This document shows positions 36,441 to 46,469 of a stretch of DNA of 64,000 nt, piece by piece (the first letter of the stretch is position 1; each line of letters opens with the position of its first letter). The notes beneath the pieces were generated by a model. It saw only the letters and a program-made list of their open reading frames with translations, had not been told where the DNA came from and did no database searches. The DNA is taken from assembly GCA_026004875.1 (NCBI GenBank), contig BPJZ01000012.1, positions 38,499 to 102,498 of the forward strand. The letters are read 5' to 3'. Both the position numbers and the translations under genes were made by a program. The DNA is from Candidatus Poribacteria bacterium (GTDB lineage: Bacteria > Poribacteria > WGA-4E > GCA-2687025).

Positions 36441-37964
36441 GCCGGACGGTCCGCATTCTGCCTGAAGACCGATGGAATCAGGAGCTGGTGGCCAACGTGC
36501 ACCCACCGGGCTGGGAGAACCCCACCCCCTCGGGCCGGTACAACCTGGTCGTCATCGGGGCGGGAAGCGGAGGCCTCGTCGCCGCGATGGGCGCCGCCGG
36601 ACTAGGGGCCAAGGTGGCGCTCATCGAGCGTCACCTGTTGGGAGGCGACTGCCTGAATTACGGCTGTGTTCCCAGCAAAAGCCTTATTCGCTCTGCGCGA
36701 GCGATCGGAGAGTTACGGCGCGCGAAACAGCTGGGGGTGGTCGTTGCAGAGGGATCGGTTCGAGGCGATTTTGCCGCCGTGATGGAGCGGGTTCGGCGGG
36801 TGCGCGCTGCGATCAGCCATCACGACTCCGCGGAGCGCTTCCAGCGAGCCGGCGTTGACGTTTACTTGGGAACGGGTCGGTTCGTCGCCCCTGATATGGT
36901 GGAGGTAGACGGCCAGCGGCTGCGCTTCTCTCGCGCGGTCATCGCCACGGGCACGCGTCCTCGGCGTCCAGAGGTGCCGGGACTGGAGGAGGCCGGATAC
37001 TTGACCAACGAAACGGTCTTTTCACTAACGGGGCTCCCCTCCCGACTGGCCGTCTTTGGCGGGGGACCGATCGGTTGTGAGCTGGCTCAGGCCTTCCAAC
37101 GGCTGGGCGCTCAGGTTGTTTTGTTTCACCGTCACGGGCGCCTGCTCAACCGCGAGGATTCCGAAGCGGCCGAGCTCGTCCAACGGGCTTTGGAGAGGGA
37201 AGGGGTCCGGTTGCTTTTGACGGCGCAGCCGGTCCGGGTTGAGAAGACGGCAGAAGGAAAGCGGATCGACTACACCCTCGGAGCGCGCGTCGGTCGAATC
37301 GTGGTGGATGAGATCTTAGTCGCCGTCGGGAGACGGCCAAACGTCGAGGAGCTGAACCTGGAAGCTGCAAGGGTGTGCTATGATCTGGAGCGCGGGGTCC
37401 ACGTTAACGACTTCCTCCAGACGACCAACCGGCGCGTTTATGCCGTCGGGGACGTCTGCATGCGGGAGAGGTTCACTCACGCTGCCGACGTTGCTGCCCG
37501 GATAGTTCTCCAGAACGCGCTGTTCCCAGGGCCCAAACGGCGGCTCAGCCGGGTTCTTATCCCTCATGCGATCTATACCGATCCGGAGCTGGCTCAGGTG
37601 GGGCTCACCGAGGATCGCGCTCAGGAAGAGGGGATCCCCGTGGACGTCTATCGGGTTCCCCTGGAGGACCTGGACCGGGCGCAGACCGACGGGGAGAGCG
37701 AAGGGGTTCTCAAGGTTGTCCTTAAGCGGGGGCACCGATCGAATCCTCGGGGTGACGCTGGTGGCCCCTCACGCTGGGGACCTGATTGCCGAGGCCACCG
37801 TAGCCATCTCTCACGGGATCGGCCTGGGGAAGCTTTCGCAGGTCGTTCATCCCTATCCAACGCTGAGCGAGATCTTTCGAAAGGCGGGGGACGACTACAA
37901 CCGAGCGCGTCTGACGCCGCGGCTCCAGCGATGGCTCGGTCGTTGGTTCCGATGGACCCGTTAA
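36437..37964 (+). CDS. FAD-dependent pyridine nucleotide-disulfide oxidoreductase, MerA/Lpd-like (one frameshift)
   Basis: This is a class I disulfide reductase of about 508 aa. The FAD-binding start is LVVIGAGSGGLVAAMGAAGL, the redox pair C-x4-C lies in GGDCLNYGCVPSKSLIRSAR, the NAD(P) site in LAVFGGGPIGCELAQAF, and the C-terminal dimerisation domain has ISHGIGLGKLSQVVHPYPT. There is no metal-binding Cys pair at the C-terminus, so it is not a genuine mercuric reductase; the substrate is unknown. The frame shifts at five Gs (37728-37732), and four restore KRGTDRILGVTLVAP. It overlaps the TVP38 gene and is convergent with the hydrogenase operon. Confidence 0.88.
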
Positions 37965-38431
37965 TCTCCTCGTGAACGGTTCTCCTCGACGCCTAGCAGG
38001 CGGTAGAGCGCTGAGATCGCCTTCTTGGCGGCCGCCTGGGTCTTGGGAGAAAGTCCCGCCCCGATTTGAAACCGTTCCGCCCGCACCGAGACGATCCATC
38101 CTTCGGTCTGGGCACCGTAGAGCTGCCGGGCCATCTGAAGGAGAGCCGCGGGGGAAAGGTGGTGAGACGAGACGCTGGCAGGAGGGTTCGCCTCCAGAGG
38201 CGCTATTCGGAGCCACTGGGACGTTTCCAGCTCCGTGTGGGCGTCCACGAAGACGACCTGTTGGTACTGAGCGATCTGGTCGGCGTGTTCGATCAGGAGT
38301 TGGTGGGTGATCTCGATATCGACCGCTTCTAGAACGCGCGGGTCCTCTCGCAACTGCTCGGCAATCCAGGGTCCAACGCCGTCGTCTCCGCGGAGCGTGT
38401 TCCCCAACGCGAGGAGGAGCGTCTTCTTCAT
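37961..38431 (-). CDS. hoxW: [NiFe]-hydrogenase maturation protease
   Basis: This endopeptidase (156 aa) removes the C-terminal tail of the hydrogenase large subunit after nickel insertion. It begins MKKTLLLALGNTLRGDDGVG, the family signature with the Ni-sensing acidic residue, and has VVFVDAHTE and SSHHLSPAALL. A strong aaaggag site precedes the ATG at 38431. It lies just downstream of the large subunit gene, whose product carries the expected cleavable tail. The symbol follows the Hox-type naming and is approximate. Confidence 0.9.
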   Translation of the reverse strand: MKKTLLLALGNTLRGDDGVGPWIAEQLREDPRVLEAVDIEITHQLLIEHADQIAQYQQVVFVDAHTELETSQWLRIAPLEANPPASVSSHHLSPAALLQMARQLYGAQTEGWIVSVRAERFQIGAGLSPKTQAAAKKAISALYRLLGVEENRSRGD

Positions 38432-38500
38432 GGCCGAGCTCCTTTGCGAGAGGTGGAGGAACAACGGGGGCAGGCTCGCAAGACCTGCCCCCTCGACGCG

Positions 38501-39958
38501 CTACCGCTCTAGCGTTTGGATCAGCGCCCCGTGCGCGTCGTACAGCTCGATGCGCAGGGGCATCTGTCCCAACGCATGGGTCGAGCAGGAGAGGCATGGG
38601 TCGTAGCAGCGCACCGCTGCTTCAACACGGTTCAGCATCCCTTCTTGGAGCCGCCGTCCGTCGACGTACTTTTTGGCGATCATCTGGACGGCGCGATTCA
38701 TTCCCAGGTTGTTGTGTCCGGTCGAGACGACCAGGTTGACCTTCTGGAGTACCCCGTTACGATCCACATGGTAATCGTGGATCAGCACACCGCGCGGGGC
38801 CTCGATCACTCCTACACCGCGCTCGTTGACCACCGGTCCGACGACGAGGATCTCCTCGTCGGTCAGCTCCGGCGTGTTCAGGATTTCGCCGGCCCGCTCC
38901 AGCGCGTAGATGATCTCGATCAGCCGGGCGTAGTGGTAAAAGAAGGAGCCGTGAACGGGCTTTGTTCCGACCAGCTCGAAGAACTCCTGTCGGGCCTGCT
39001 CCGCCTGCGGCGTCGAGATGAAGTCGCACACGTTGAGCCGCGCCAGGGGACCGACGCGGTAGATCCCCTCCGGATAGCCCCGTTTGCGGTAGAAGGGGAA
39101 CTTCAAGTAGGTCCACGGCTCGACCGCTTCGGCGATGAAGTCCAGGTAATGGGTCGGGTCTACCTTCTCTTCGAGGATCTCGCCGTTGGCGTCTACCAGC
39201 CGAAGGAAGCCGTCATAAAGCTCCAAGGCTCCATCCTCGCGGACCAGTCCCAAGTAGGCCGTGGGGAAGTTGGCAAACTCGTGCACCTCTTCCCGATGAG
39301 CAAGGTAGTAGTCTTTGAACAGGTCCAGGGCGAAGTGGGCGATCTCGAGCGCCTCGTCGAGACCTTCTTTGAGGCGCTCCCGCATCTCCTCGGTCACCTG
39401 ATGGTTCACACCGCCGGGGACGCCGAAGGTGGGGTGAATTCGCCGTCCGGCGATCGCTTCGATGATCTTCTGGCCGTACTTGCGGAGCTGAACCCCCTTG
39501 CGGGCGATGTCCGGGAAGTGCTCGATCAGGCCCATGATGTTTCGGACCGCCGGATCGGCATCGAAGCCCAGCAGCAGGTCGGGTGCGGAAAGATGAAAGA
39601 AGCTCAGCGCGTGGGACTGGGAGACTTGCCCCACGTGGATCAGCTCCCGCGTCAATCGGGCCGCTGGCGGGATCGTCGCCCCGATGATCTGATCCCCTGC
39701 CTTGATCGAAGCCAGATGGTGGCTGATGGGACAAATGCCACAGATCCGCTGGGTGATCGAGGGCATTTCGACGAACAATCGGCCTTCACAGAACTTCTCA
39801 AAGCCTCGAAACTCCTCAATGTGAAGGCGAGCGTCGGCCACCCGATCCTGTTCGTCTAGGAAGATCGAGATGCGCGCGTGCCCCTCGATCCGGGTAACCG
39901 GCGAGATGGTTACGACTTTCGGTTCCTGCTCAGCCGAGTGCTCTTGCTTTTCTGCCAT
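38501..39958 (-). CDS. hoxH: [NiFe]-hydrogenase large (catalytic) subunit, group 3-like
   Basis: This cytosolic large subunit (485 aa) carries the NiFe(CN)2CO site. The N-terminal Cys pair is C73/C76 in [20 protein letters not shown]. The C-terminal pair is in [10 protein letters not shown], followed by a ~24-residue tail ([20 protein letters not shown]...) to be removed by the neighbouring protease. With the short small subunit and NuoE/F/G-like partners this is a soluble NAD(P)-linked type (group 3, Hox or HydABCSL/Bfu-like). The ATG at 39958 follows gaggggaa. Confidence 0.94.
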   Translation of the reverse strand: MAEKQEHSAEQEPKVVTISPVTRIEGHARISIFLDEQDRVADARLHIEEFRGFEKFCEGRLFVEMPSITQRICGICPISHHLASIKAGDQIIGATIPPAARLTRELIHVGQVSQSHALSFFHLSAPDLLLGFDADPAVRNIMGLIEHFPDIARKGVQLRKYGQKIIEAIAGRRIHPTFGVPGGVNHQVTEEMRERLKEGLDEALEIAHFALDLFKDYYLAHREEVHEFANFPTAYLGLVREDGALELYDGFLRLVDANGEILEEKVDPTHYLDFIAEAVEPWTYLKFPFYRKRGYPEGIYRVGPLARLNVCDFISTPQAEQARQEFFELVGTKPVHGSFFYHYARLIEIIYALERAGEILNTPELTDEEILVVGPVVNERGVGVIEAPRGVLIHDYHVDRNGVLQKVNLVVSTGHNNLGMNRAVQMIAKKYVDGRRLQEGMLNRVEAAVRCYDPCLSCSTHALGQMPLRIELYDAHGALIQTLER

Positions 39959-39979
39959 GGTGTTTCCCCTCACCGGCGT

Positions 39980-40555
39980 TCAATCAAAGTGGATCATCTC
40001 GTAATTCAGTTTAGGCGTTCGTCCTTGGACCAGCTCGCTGATCGCGTAGGCGATCACCTCCGGCGGAGGAGGACAGCCCGGGAGGTAGAAGTCCACCTCG
40101 ACGAACTCCTGAATCGGTTGCACCTTCTCGGTGAGGACGGGAATCGTCGGGTCGTCCGGGATTCGCCCGTTGACCGTGCTTTCCGATTCGATATAGGCCC
40201 GGCGGAGCGCCTCCTCGCGGGAGACGTAGTTGCGCATGGCGCTGACGCCTCCAAAGCAGGAGCAGTCGCCGATCGCCACGAGGATTCGAGCGTGTTTGCG
40301 CAACTCACGGAGCACGTGTTCGTTGTGGCTGTTGGTCACGGCTCCTTCCACCAGGGCTACGTCGACGTCTTCGAAGTCTTTAATGTCGGTGATCGGGCTG
40401 GCCCTCAGCTCGACCCATTTGGACAGCTCGATCAGCAGCTCGTCCAGATCGAGGAAGGACATGTGGCATCCCGAGCAGCCGCCCAACCAGACGGTGGCCA
40501 ACTTGACCTTGGGCCGTTCGGTCGGCTGAGAGCTCATTTGTACCTTTTCGGTCAT
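39980..40555 (-). CDS. hoxY: [NiFe]-hydrogenase small subunit, single-cluster type
   Basis: This 191-aa small subunit passes electrons from the NiFe site. It lacks a Tat signal and has only the proximal [4Fe-4S] ligands: C-x2-C in VWLGGCSGCHMSFLD, IGDCSCFGG, and YLPGCPPPPE. This short cytosolic form is typical of group 3 hydrogenases (HoxY/HydS). An aaggag site precedes the ATG at 40555. It is followed by the large subunit gene. Confidence 0.93.
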   Translation of the reverse strand: MTEKVQMSSQPTERPKVKLATVWLGGCSGCHMSFLDLDELLIELSKWVELRASPITDIKDFEDVDVALVEGAVTNSHNEHVLRELRKHARILVAIGDCSCFGGVSAMRNYVSREEALRRAYIESESTVNGRIPDDPTIPVLTEKVQPIQEFVEVDFYLPGCPPPPEVIAYAISELVQGRTPKLNYEMIHFD

Positions 40556-40572
40556 GCTGCTTGACTCCTTCC

Positions 40573-42552
40573 TCACCGGTCGGGTTCTGCGAGGTAGGCC
40601 GCCTCCAGGCGTCGGAAGATCTCCTCGTCCGTCCAGGCCTTTTCGGTGAACAGGATCGGTGCGGCGTACTGGGCCCGTCCGCTGTAGTTGGTTCGCGTTC
40701 CGCCCTGATAGGCCCAGGGAAGTGCCGGAAGCCATACGTCGGCCAGGTTGCGCAGCGCCGGCAGATCCTCTCCGTGAAGGACGAGGAACTCGGTCTCCCG
40801 GAGCCCTTCCAGCCATTGGGGGGTAATTCCCCTCCACTCCGGCAGACTCAAGAGTGCCGCCCGCAGCCGCGGAGCGGCCATCGAGTCGGCAACGCACCCT
40901 GCCTCGACCGCCCCGAGGAGATTGTTTCCCGACGTCAGCGGGACGATCCACGCCGGGCCTTCGCTAGCAACGGCCGCAAACAGCATCAGGTCCGGCAGTA
41001 GCGAGCGGATGTGGTCGTCGGTCAAGTTCAAAAACCAAACCGCTTGGGTCTCCGGCGCAAAGAGCAGGTTCACCATTCCGATCACCTGTTCCACCGGCAC
41101 GCCGACGGTGTCCTCCAGGGTTTCCAGATCGAGCTTTTCGGTGACTCCGTCAATCGCTTCGGCCAGTTCTTCGGTCATCTTGCCTGCTCGAAGGGCGATC
41201 TGAACGGCGGCCCGCAAGAGCGTGCGCTCCTCGCCGTCGTAGGGGAAGAGCGATTCGCCGGTGGCACGGGCCAGCGTCGTCCGGTCGGGGTGGATAACGA
41301 AGACCGTTGCTTTTCGGTTAGCCGCCGCTCGGAGCGACGCCATGCCCAGCACCGGATGGCTGATCACCGGATCGCCGCCCACGATAACATGGACGGTCGC
41401 GGTGTCGATCTCTGGGATCGTCGGGATCCGGGGGACGGGCAATCCCATCGCCTCCAGCCGTTCCAGGCTTCGTCTCCAGGAGCGCCACTCCTCGCCGCGC
41501 AGCGTGTCTACAAAGCTTCCGCCGACAACCTCACGAACGAAGTGGTGGAGCTGCCGAAAGGCCTCTGTAGTCATCGTCGGTGCGACCCAGGCGCCAAAGG
41601 CTTCCGGGCCGTAGCGTTCCGCCACGCGCCGGACGCCGCGCGCCGCTTCGGCGACCGCCTCCTCCCAGGAAGCCTCCTCCCAGCGTCCGTTCCGTCGGAC
41701 CTGAGGAACCCGGTTGGGAAGGGTGTTTCGGTCCAGCAGGTCGAAGCGGCCTTTCTTGCAGAGTAGCCCGCGGTTAACCGGATGGTCGAAGTCCCCGTCA
41801 ATGCGGAGCAGGATATGTCCAGCCGAGTGGACCAGGAAGCCACATCCGACCGAGCACTCTGGGCAGATGGTCGGTTTCGCATTCCGGAGGGCCTCCGGCC
41901 GCACCCGGTAGGCGCTCCGCTTGTCAAACAGCGATCCGGTCGGGCAGATCTGCATGCAGTTCCCATCGCTCAGGCAGCTGGATTCACCCAGTGGCACGCC
42001 CAGATCGGCGGCGATCAGCGAGTGCATGCCCCGGTGCACCACGCCGAGCGTCTGGGCACCGACCAGCTCCGAGCAAACCCGGACGCAGCGGGTACAGAGA
42101 ATGCAGCGGTTCTGATCTAAGCCGATGTCCGGATGGGACATATCGACGGGCACCTTGGGGAAGGCGTAATGGTACCGGACGCTGGCGATCTCGTGTTGAT
42201 AGGCCAGTGCCTGGAGTTCACATTGGCCGCTCATCGGACAGACGGGGCAGAAGTGGTTCCGCTCGGCAAAGAGCATCTCCAGAATCTGGCGGCGCTCTTC
42301 GCGGAGGGCTGGGGTGTTCGTACGGACCTTCATTCCCTCCGCGATCGGTGTGGTGCAGGCGCTCATGTTCCGGCGGGAGCCTTCGACCTCGACGGTGCAG
42401 AGCCGGCAGGCTCCCACCGGCGTCAGGCAGTCGAAATGGCAGAGCGTCGGGAGCTCAATCCCTTTCTGACGACATACTTCTAAAATGGTACTGCCCCGCG
42501 GCGCTCGGACCTCCTCATCATTAATTGTTAGTGTAACCATCTCCAGAGACAT
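40573..42552 (-). CDS. NuoG/HoxU-like iron-sulfur subunit of the hydrogenase
   Basis: This electron-transfer subunit (659 aa) resembles the N-terminal part of complex I NuoG plus a molybdopterin-oxidoreductase-like region. In order: [2Fe-2S] (LCHFDCLTPVGACRLC), His-Cys3 cluster (NHFCPVCPMSGQC), a [4Fe-4S] pair (CILCTRCVRVC, later MQICPTGSLF), and a fourth cluster (CPECSVGCGF ... GLLCKKGRFD). The C-terminal ~400 residues look like a molybdopterin fold without an obvious cofactor role, as in NuoG. It is longer than the ~240-aa HoxU of NAD-reducing hydrogenases. The ATG at 42552 follows ggggagg. Confidence 0.88.
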   Translation of the reverse strand: MSLEMVTLTINDEEVRAPRGSTILEVCRQKGIELPTLCHFDCLTPVGACRLCTVEVEGSRRNMSACTTPIAEGMKVRTNTPALREERRQILEMLFAERNHFCPVCPMSGQCELQALAYQHEIASVRYHYAFPKVPVDMSHPDIGLDQNRCILCTRCVRVCSELVGAQTLGVVHRGMHSLIAADLGVPLGESSCLSDGNCMQICPTGSLFDKRSAYRVRPEALRNAKPTICPECSVGCGFLVHSAGHILLRIDGDFDHPVNRGLLCKKGRFDLLDRNTLPNRVPQVRRNGRWEEASWEEAVAEAARGVRRVAERYGPEAFGAWVAPTMTTEAFRQLHHFVREVVGGSFVDTLRGEEWRSWRRSLERLEAMGLPVPRIPTIPEIDTATVHVIVGGDPVISHPVLGMASLRAAANRKATVFVIHPDRTTLARATGESLFPYDGEERTLLRAAVQIALRAGKMTEELAEAIDGVTEKLDLETLEDTVGVPVEQVIGMVNLLFAPETQAVWFLNLTDDHIRSLLPDLMLFAAVASEGPAWIVPLTSGNNLLGAVEAGCVADSMAAPRLRAALLSLPEWRGITPQWLEGLRETEFLVLHGEDLPALRNLADVWLPALPWAYQGGTRTNYSGRAQYAAPILFTEKAWTDEEIFRRLEAAYLAEPDR

Positions 42553-42614
42553 GGTGACCGTCCTCCCCTTATTCGTGCGACCCATTTGCTGGTAGCACGC
42601 TCCGCACTTTCTTT

Positions 42615-44459
42615 TTACCCCCTGAGTATCTCGCAGGCTCCTGTCGGGCACCGCTTCTCAAGCACATGGGCCTCGTACTCCTGTCGGAAGTACTTCAGCG
42701 TTGTCTTGACGATATTGGGTGCTGCCTGGCCCAATCCACAAAGGCTCGTCTGGCCAACGGTCTCTGCGAGCTGCTCCAAGAGGTCTATTTCGCTGGGATA
42801 GGCCCTCCCAACGGCGATCAGGTCCAAGAGGGTGTACATCTGCCAGGTCCCAAAGCGACAAGGGGTGCACTTTCCACAAGACTCCTTCATGAAGAAGCCT
42901 ATGAAGGATCTTGCGACGTCTACCATACAGGTGGTGTCGTCAAAGACGATAATTCCACCGGCTCCTAAGGGCGCTCCGAGCTCCTGAAGCTTTGGTCCAA
43001 AATCCAGAGGTGCGTCGAGGTGCTCGGGGGGGAGGCAGCCCCCGGAAGGTCCTCCAATTTGAATCGCTTTAATCGTTCGGTTTTCTCGAACTCCGCCGGC
43101 GAGGGCGATCAGTTCGCGAGCGGTTAAACCGAGCTCTGCCTCGTACACACCGGGCCGGTTGACATGCCCGCTGATACAGTAAAGCTTTGTTCCTGTGTTT
43201 AACGGATCCACGGCCGGTAGCGTCTGGCGGTAAATCACCCCTAGCTTGCGGTACCAATCGGCGCCGTAGTGGACGATCAGCGGTAGGTTTGAGAGCGTCT
43301 CCACGTTCTGGACCACCGTAGGTTGGCCGAACAGTCCACGAGTCGCTGGGAACGGTGGTCGGCTGCGCGGTTGACCCCGTCTCCCTTCGATCGACTCGAT
43401 TAGCGCGGTCTCTTCACCGCAGATATAGGCGCCCGCTCCGGAATAGATCTCAATGTCTAGGTCGAATCCGCTCCCCAGGATGTCCTTGCCGAGAAAGCCC
43501 GCTTCGTAGGCCTCTTCGACCGCAGCCTCCAGTCGTCTCTTGCCGAGGGTGAACTCTCCACGTACGTAGATGTAGGCCGTGTGTACCTGGAGCGCCCAGC
43601 ACGCGCAGATGATTCCCTCGATAATGAGATGAGGTTTGTATTCCAGGAGGTATCGGTTGCTGAACGTGCCCGGTTCCGATTCGTCGGCGTTCGCGCAGAG
43701 GTAGCGGGGCGTTACGTCCTTTGGGACGAAGCTCCACTTTCGGCCGGTTGAGAAGCCGGCGCCGCCGCGTCCTCGGAGCCCGGAATAGGTCACCCTCCTT
43801 ATGAGCTCTTCCGGTTCGATCTGAAACAGTTTGTCTAGCGATCGGTACCCTCCGTGTTCCCGATAAACTCGCAGGGTCCACATATCGGGCACCGTCAAGC
43901 CCTCATAGAGGAGCCAGCGTTCTTTGGGGTGCCCGATCTTGGTGAGTTGAGGCTTCACGGACGAAGGGGGAGAGATCCCTCGGTTCAGTTCTTCCAGAAG
44001 GGCGATCGCTTTTTCTGGATCCAGACGCCCGTACAGCGTTTCGTTTGCCATCATCACTGGAGCGTGATCGCACGCGGCCAAACACTCGGTCTCGTATAGG
44101 GCGAACTTTCCGTCCGGAGTGCTTTTTTCCCTCTGGAGTCCGAATCGCTCCACAAGGGCTGCAAGGACCCGTTCGCAGCCCTGCATCCTGCACGGGAGCG
44201 ACCGACAGAGCCAGAGGATCTGCTCGGCAGGTCGCTTCTGGAAGAACAGGGAATAAAATGTTACCGCTTCGAGAACCCGAACCGGTGCGAGTCTCAAGAG
44301 CTGGGCGACATACTCCATTGCTTCGGGTGATATCTCCCCCTCCTGTTCCTGGACGAGATGGAGCGCAGGGAGCAAGGCAGCATCCCGCCGGTTCGGGGAA
44401 TAATGCGCTAAAATCTCCTGCAACCGCCGCTGTCGTTCTGGCGAGAGTTCAAACGTCAT
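42615..44459 (-). CDS. NuoE-NuoF fusion flavoprotein (second diaphorase subunit)
   Basis: This 614-aa protein fuses a NuoE-like [2Fe-2S] domain (residues 1-160; LCRSLPCRMQGCE and ETECLAACDHAP) to a NuoF domain with FMN/NADH loops (SGLRGRGGAGFSTGRKW, GAYICGEETALIESIEGRRG). Its [4Fe-4S] site is ESCGKCTPCRFG plus TSLCGLGQAAPN. It lacks the C-terminal ferredoxin domain of the neighbouring 642-aa NuoF protein. Sampled stretches have about 48-60% G+C versus about 65% around it, suggesting a separate origin. It is a second NAD(P)-reactive module in one operon, between the first NuoF and the NuoG-like gene. Confidence 0.9.
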   Translation of the reverse strand: MTFELSPERQRRLQEILAHYSPNRRDAALLPALHLVQEQEGEISPEAMEYVAQLLRLAPVRVLEAVTFYSLFFQKRPAEQILWLCRSLPCRMQGCERVLAALVERFGLQREKSTPDGKFALYETECLAACDHAPVMMANETLYGRLDPEKAIALLEELNRGISPPSSVKPQLTKIGHPKERWLLYEGLTVPDMWTLRVYREHGGYRSLDKLFQIEPEELIRRVTYSGLRGRGGAGFSTGRKWSFVPKDVTPRYLCANADESEPGTFSNRYLLEYKPHLIIEGIICACWALQVHTAYIYVRGEFTLGKRRLEAAVEEAYEAGFLGKDILGSGFDLDIEIYSGAGAYICGEETALIESIEGRRGQPRSRPPFPATRGLFGQPTVVQNVETLSNLPLIVHYGADWYRKLGVIYRQTLPAVDPLNTGTKLYCISGHVNRPGVYEAELGLTARELIALAGGVRENRTIKAIQIGGPSGGCLPPEHLDAPLDFGPKLQELGAPLGAGGIIVFDDTTCMVDVARSFIGFFMKESCGKCTPCRFGTWQMYTLLDLIAVGRAYPSEIDLLEQLAETVGQTSLCGLGQAAPNIVKTTLKYFRQEYEAHVLEKRCPTGACEILRG

Positions 44460-44522
44460 TGTCTTGCTCCTTCCCTCTCCTTTCTGAGCCTTCCGAAGCC
44501 ATTCCGCAGGTGGGGAGCATGC

Positions 44523-46451
44523 TCACCGGGCTGCATGATTTCCCGCCAGTTTGAGCACCGCGTCGAATCGGCAGACGTCAAAGCAGCTGCCGCAGTGGAT
44601 GCAGACCTCTTGATCGATCGCAAAGATGGGAACGGTTTTGCCGCCTTTGATCTCCTTCTCTCCGATCGGATGAATGCTCTCTACCGGGCAGGCGCGAACG
44701 CAGGCCGCACAACCCATGCACGCCCGCGGGTCGATCTCATAGTGGATCAGCGCTCGGCAGACCATCGCCGGACAGCGCTTCTCCCGAATGTGCGCTTCGT
44801 ACTCCTCGCGGAAGTACTGAAGCGTCGTCTTGACCGGATTGGGCGCCGTCTGGCCCAGGCCGCAGAGGCTCGCCTTGCCGATCGTCTCGCAAAGCTGCTC
44901 CAGCAGCTCCAGGTCGCTGGGTCGGCCCTTCCCGCTGGTGATCCCGTCCAGGATCTCATACACCTGTCGAGTGCCCACCCGGCAGGGCGGGCACTTCCCG
45001 CAGGACTCATCCATGCAGAAGCCCATGAAGAACTTGGCCACGTCTACCATGCAGGAGGAGTCGTCCATGATGATCAGTCCGCCGGAGCCGACAATCGCGC
45101 CGATCGCTTGCAGAGATTCGTAGTCCAGCGGGATGTCCAGTTTGTCGGCAGGGATGCATCCTCCAGAAGGGCCGCCCGTCTGAGCCGCTTTGAACACGCG
45201 TCCGTCCGGCACACCGCCGCCGATCTCCTCAACGACTACTCGGAGCGGCGTGCCCATCTCTACCTCGACCAGACCGGTGTTCCGAATCTTCCCGGCCAGA
45301 GCAAAGACCTTGGTCCCTTTGCTCTTCTCCGTGCCAAAGCTGGCGTACCAATCGCCGCCGTTGCGAATGATCGGGGGTACGTTCGCGAGCGTTTCGACGT
45401 TGTTGATCAAGGTTGGCTTTCCGAAGGCCCCTTGGGTCGCTGGAAACGGTGGCTTGGGGCGCGGCTGGCCCCGTTTGCCCTCTAGCGAGGCGATCAGTGC
45501 CGTCTCCTCGCCGCAGACGAACGCTCCGGCACCGATCCGAATCTCGATGTCAAAGTCAAAGTCGGTCTCGAAGATTCGTTTGCCCAGCAGGCCGTACTGT
45601 CGGGCTTGGGCGATCGCCTTTTCCAACCGCTCGATGGCCAAGGGATATTCGGCTCGAACGTAGATGTACCCCTGGGAGCAGTTGCCGATGGCGTACGCTG
45701 CGATCGCCATGCCCTCCAGCACCCGATGTGGGTCGCCCTCCAGGACGCTCCGGTCCATAAAGGCCCCCGGATCGCCTTCGTCGGCGTTGCAGATCACGTA
45801 CTTGGTTTCCCCCTCGGCGGCGCGGACAAATCGCCATTTGGTGCCGGTCGGGAACCCCGCGCCGCCACGACCGCGCAGGCCGCTCTTGCTGACCTCCTCG
45901 ATCACCTCCTCCGGGGTCATCTTGGTGAGCGCCCGATAGAGCGCCGAATACCCTCCGACACCGATGTACTCCTCGATACTTTCGGCGTCGATCCAACCGC
46001 AGTGCTCCAGCACGATCTTCTTCTGGTGGCGGAAGAAGGGGTACTCCTGTTGCGTCCGAAGCCGCCGTCCGGTGGCTGGGTCTTCGTGCAGGAGCTCTTC
46101 AACGGTTTCTCCCGCTAACAGCTCCTTCTGAACAATCTTCTCGGCCGCCTTGGGGTTGAGGTGGACGTAGAGCGAACGGCTCGGAATCGTCGTCGCCAAC
46201 GGCCCCAGCGAGCAGCAGCCCAGACATCCTGTCCGGACGATCTGGACCTGATCGGCGATGCCGGCCTCTTGAAGCTCCTGGAGAAGGGCCGCTTGAAACT
46301 CATCGGCCCCTGAGGAGATGCAACCGGCCCCGGCACAGATGAGCACCTGCCACCGAGGGCCGTCCTCCGGCGGCTCCGCCGCCTCCTGAAAGCGAAAGTT
46401 CAAGCTTGGAGCGACGCGATCCCGAATCTCCTGAAGCCGTTGCAGGTTCAT
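44523..46451 (-). CDS. NuoF-like flavoprotein subunit with C-terminal ferredoxin domain (HydB/HndC type)
   Basis: This is a 642-aa FMN/NAD(P)-binding subunit. The N-terminus is a thioredoxin-like [2Fe-2S] domain (ICAGAGCISSGADEF, GCLGCCSLGP). The NuoF core has LRGRGGAGFPTGTKW, GAFVCGEETALIASLEGKRG and the cluster ESCGKCPPCRVG. The C-terminus carries two [4Fe-4S] motifs (ACMGCAACVRACPVE, VCIHCGSCFDVCRF). This architecture is that of HydB/HndC in bifurcating-type hydrogenases rather than of HoxF. It follows the NuoE-like gene by 18 bp. Confidence 0.92.
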   Translation of the reverse strand: MNLQRLQEIRDRVAPSLNFRFQEAAEPPEDGPRWQVLICAGAGCISSGADEFQAALLQELQEAGIADQVQIVRTGCLGCCSLGPLATTIPSRSLYVHLNPKAAEKIVQKELLAGETVEELLHEDPATGRRLRTQQEYPFFRHQKKIVLEHCGWIDAESIEEYIGVGGYSALYRALTKMTPEEVIEEVSKSGLRGRGGAGFPTGTKWRFVRAAEGETKYVICNADEGDPGAFMDRSVLEGDPHRVLEGMAIAAYAIGNCSQGYIYVRAEYPLAIERLEKAIAQARQYGLLGKRIFETDFDFDIEIRIGAGAFVCGEETALIASLEGKRGQPRPKPPFPATQGAFGKPTLINNVETLANVPPIIRNGGDWYASFGTEKSKGTKVFALAGKIRNTGLVEVEMGTPLRVVVEEIGGGVPDGRVFKAAQTGGPSGGCIPADKLDIPLDYESLQAIGAIVGSGGLIIMDDSSCMVDVAKFFMGFCMDESCGKCPPCRVGTRQVYEILDGITSGKGRPSDLELLEQLCETIGKASLCGLGQTAPNPVKTTLQYFREEYEAHIREKRCPAMVCRALIHYEIDPRACMGCAACVRACPVESIHPIGEKEIKGGKTVPIFAIDQEVCIHCGSCFDVCRFDAVLKLAGNHAAR

Positions 46452-46469
46452 GGTTTCCTCCTGCGCGGT

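Noticed and set aside
36437..37964. Mercuric reductase
   Set aside because: It keeps the active-site Cys pair but lacks the C-terminal Cys pair and the HMA domain, and there are no mer genes nearby.
38516..39859. 447-codon plus-strand ORF
   Set aside because: It is antisense to the hydrogenase large subunit, which carries all NiFe motifs. Long antisense ORFs are common at this GC content.
41011..41766. 251-codon plus-strand ORF
   Set aside because: It lies opposite the NuoG-like gene and has no start signal or recognisable domain.
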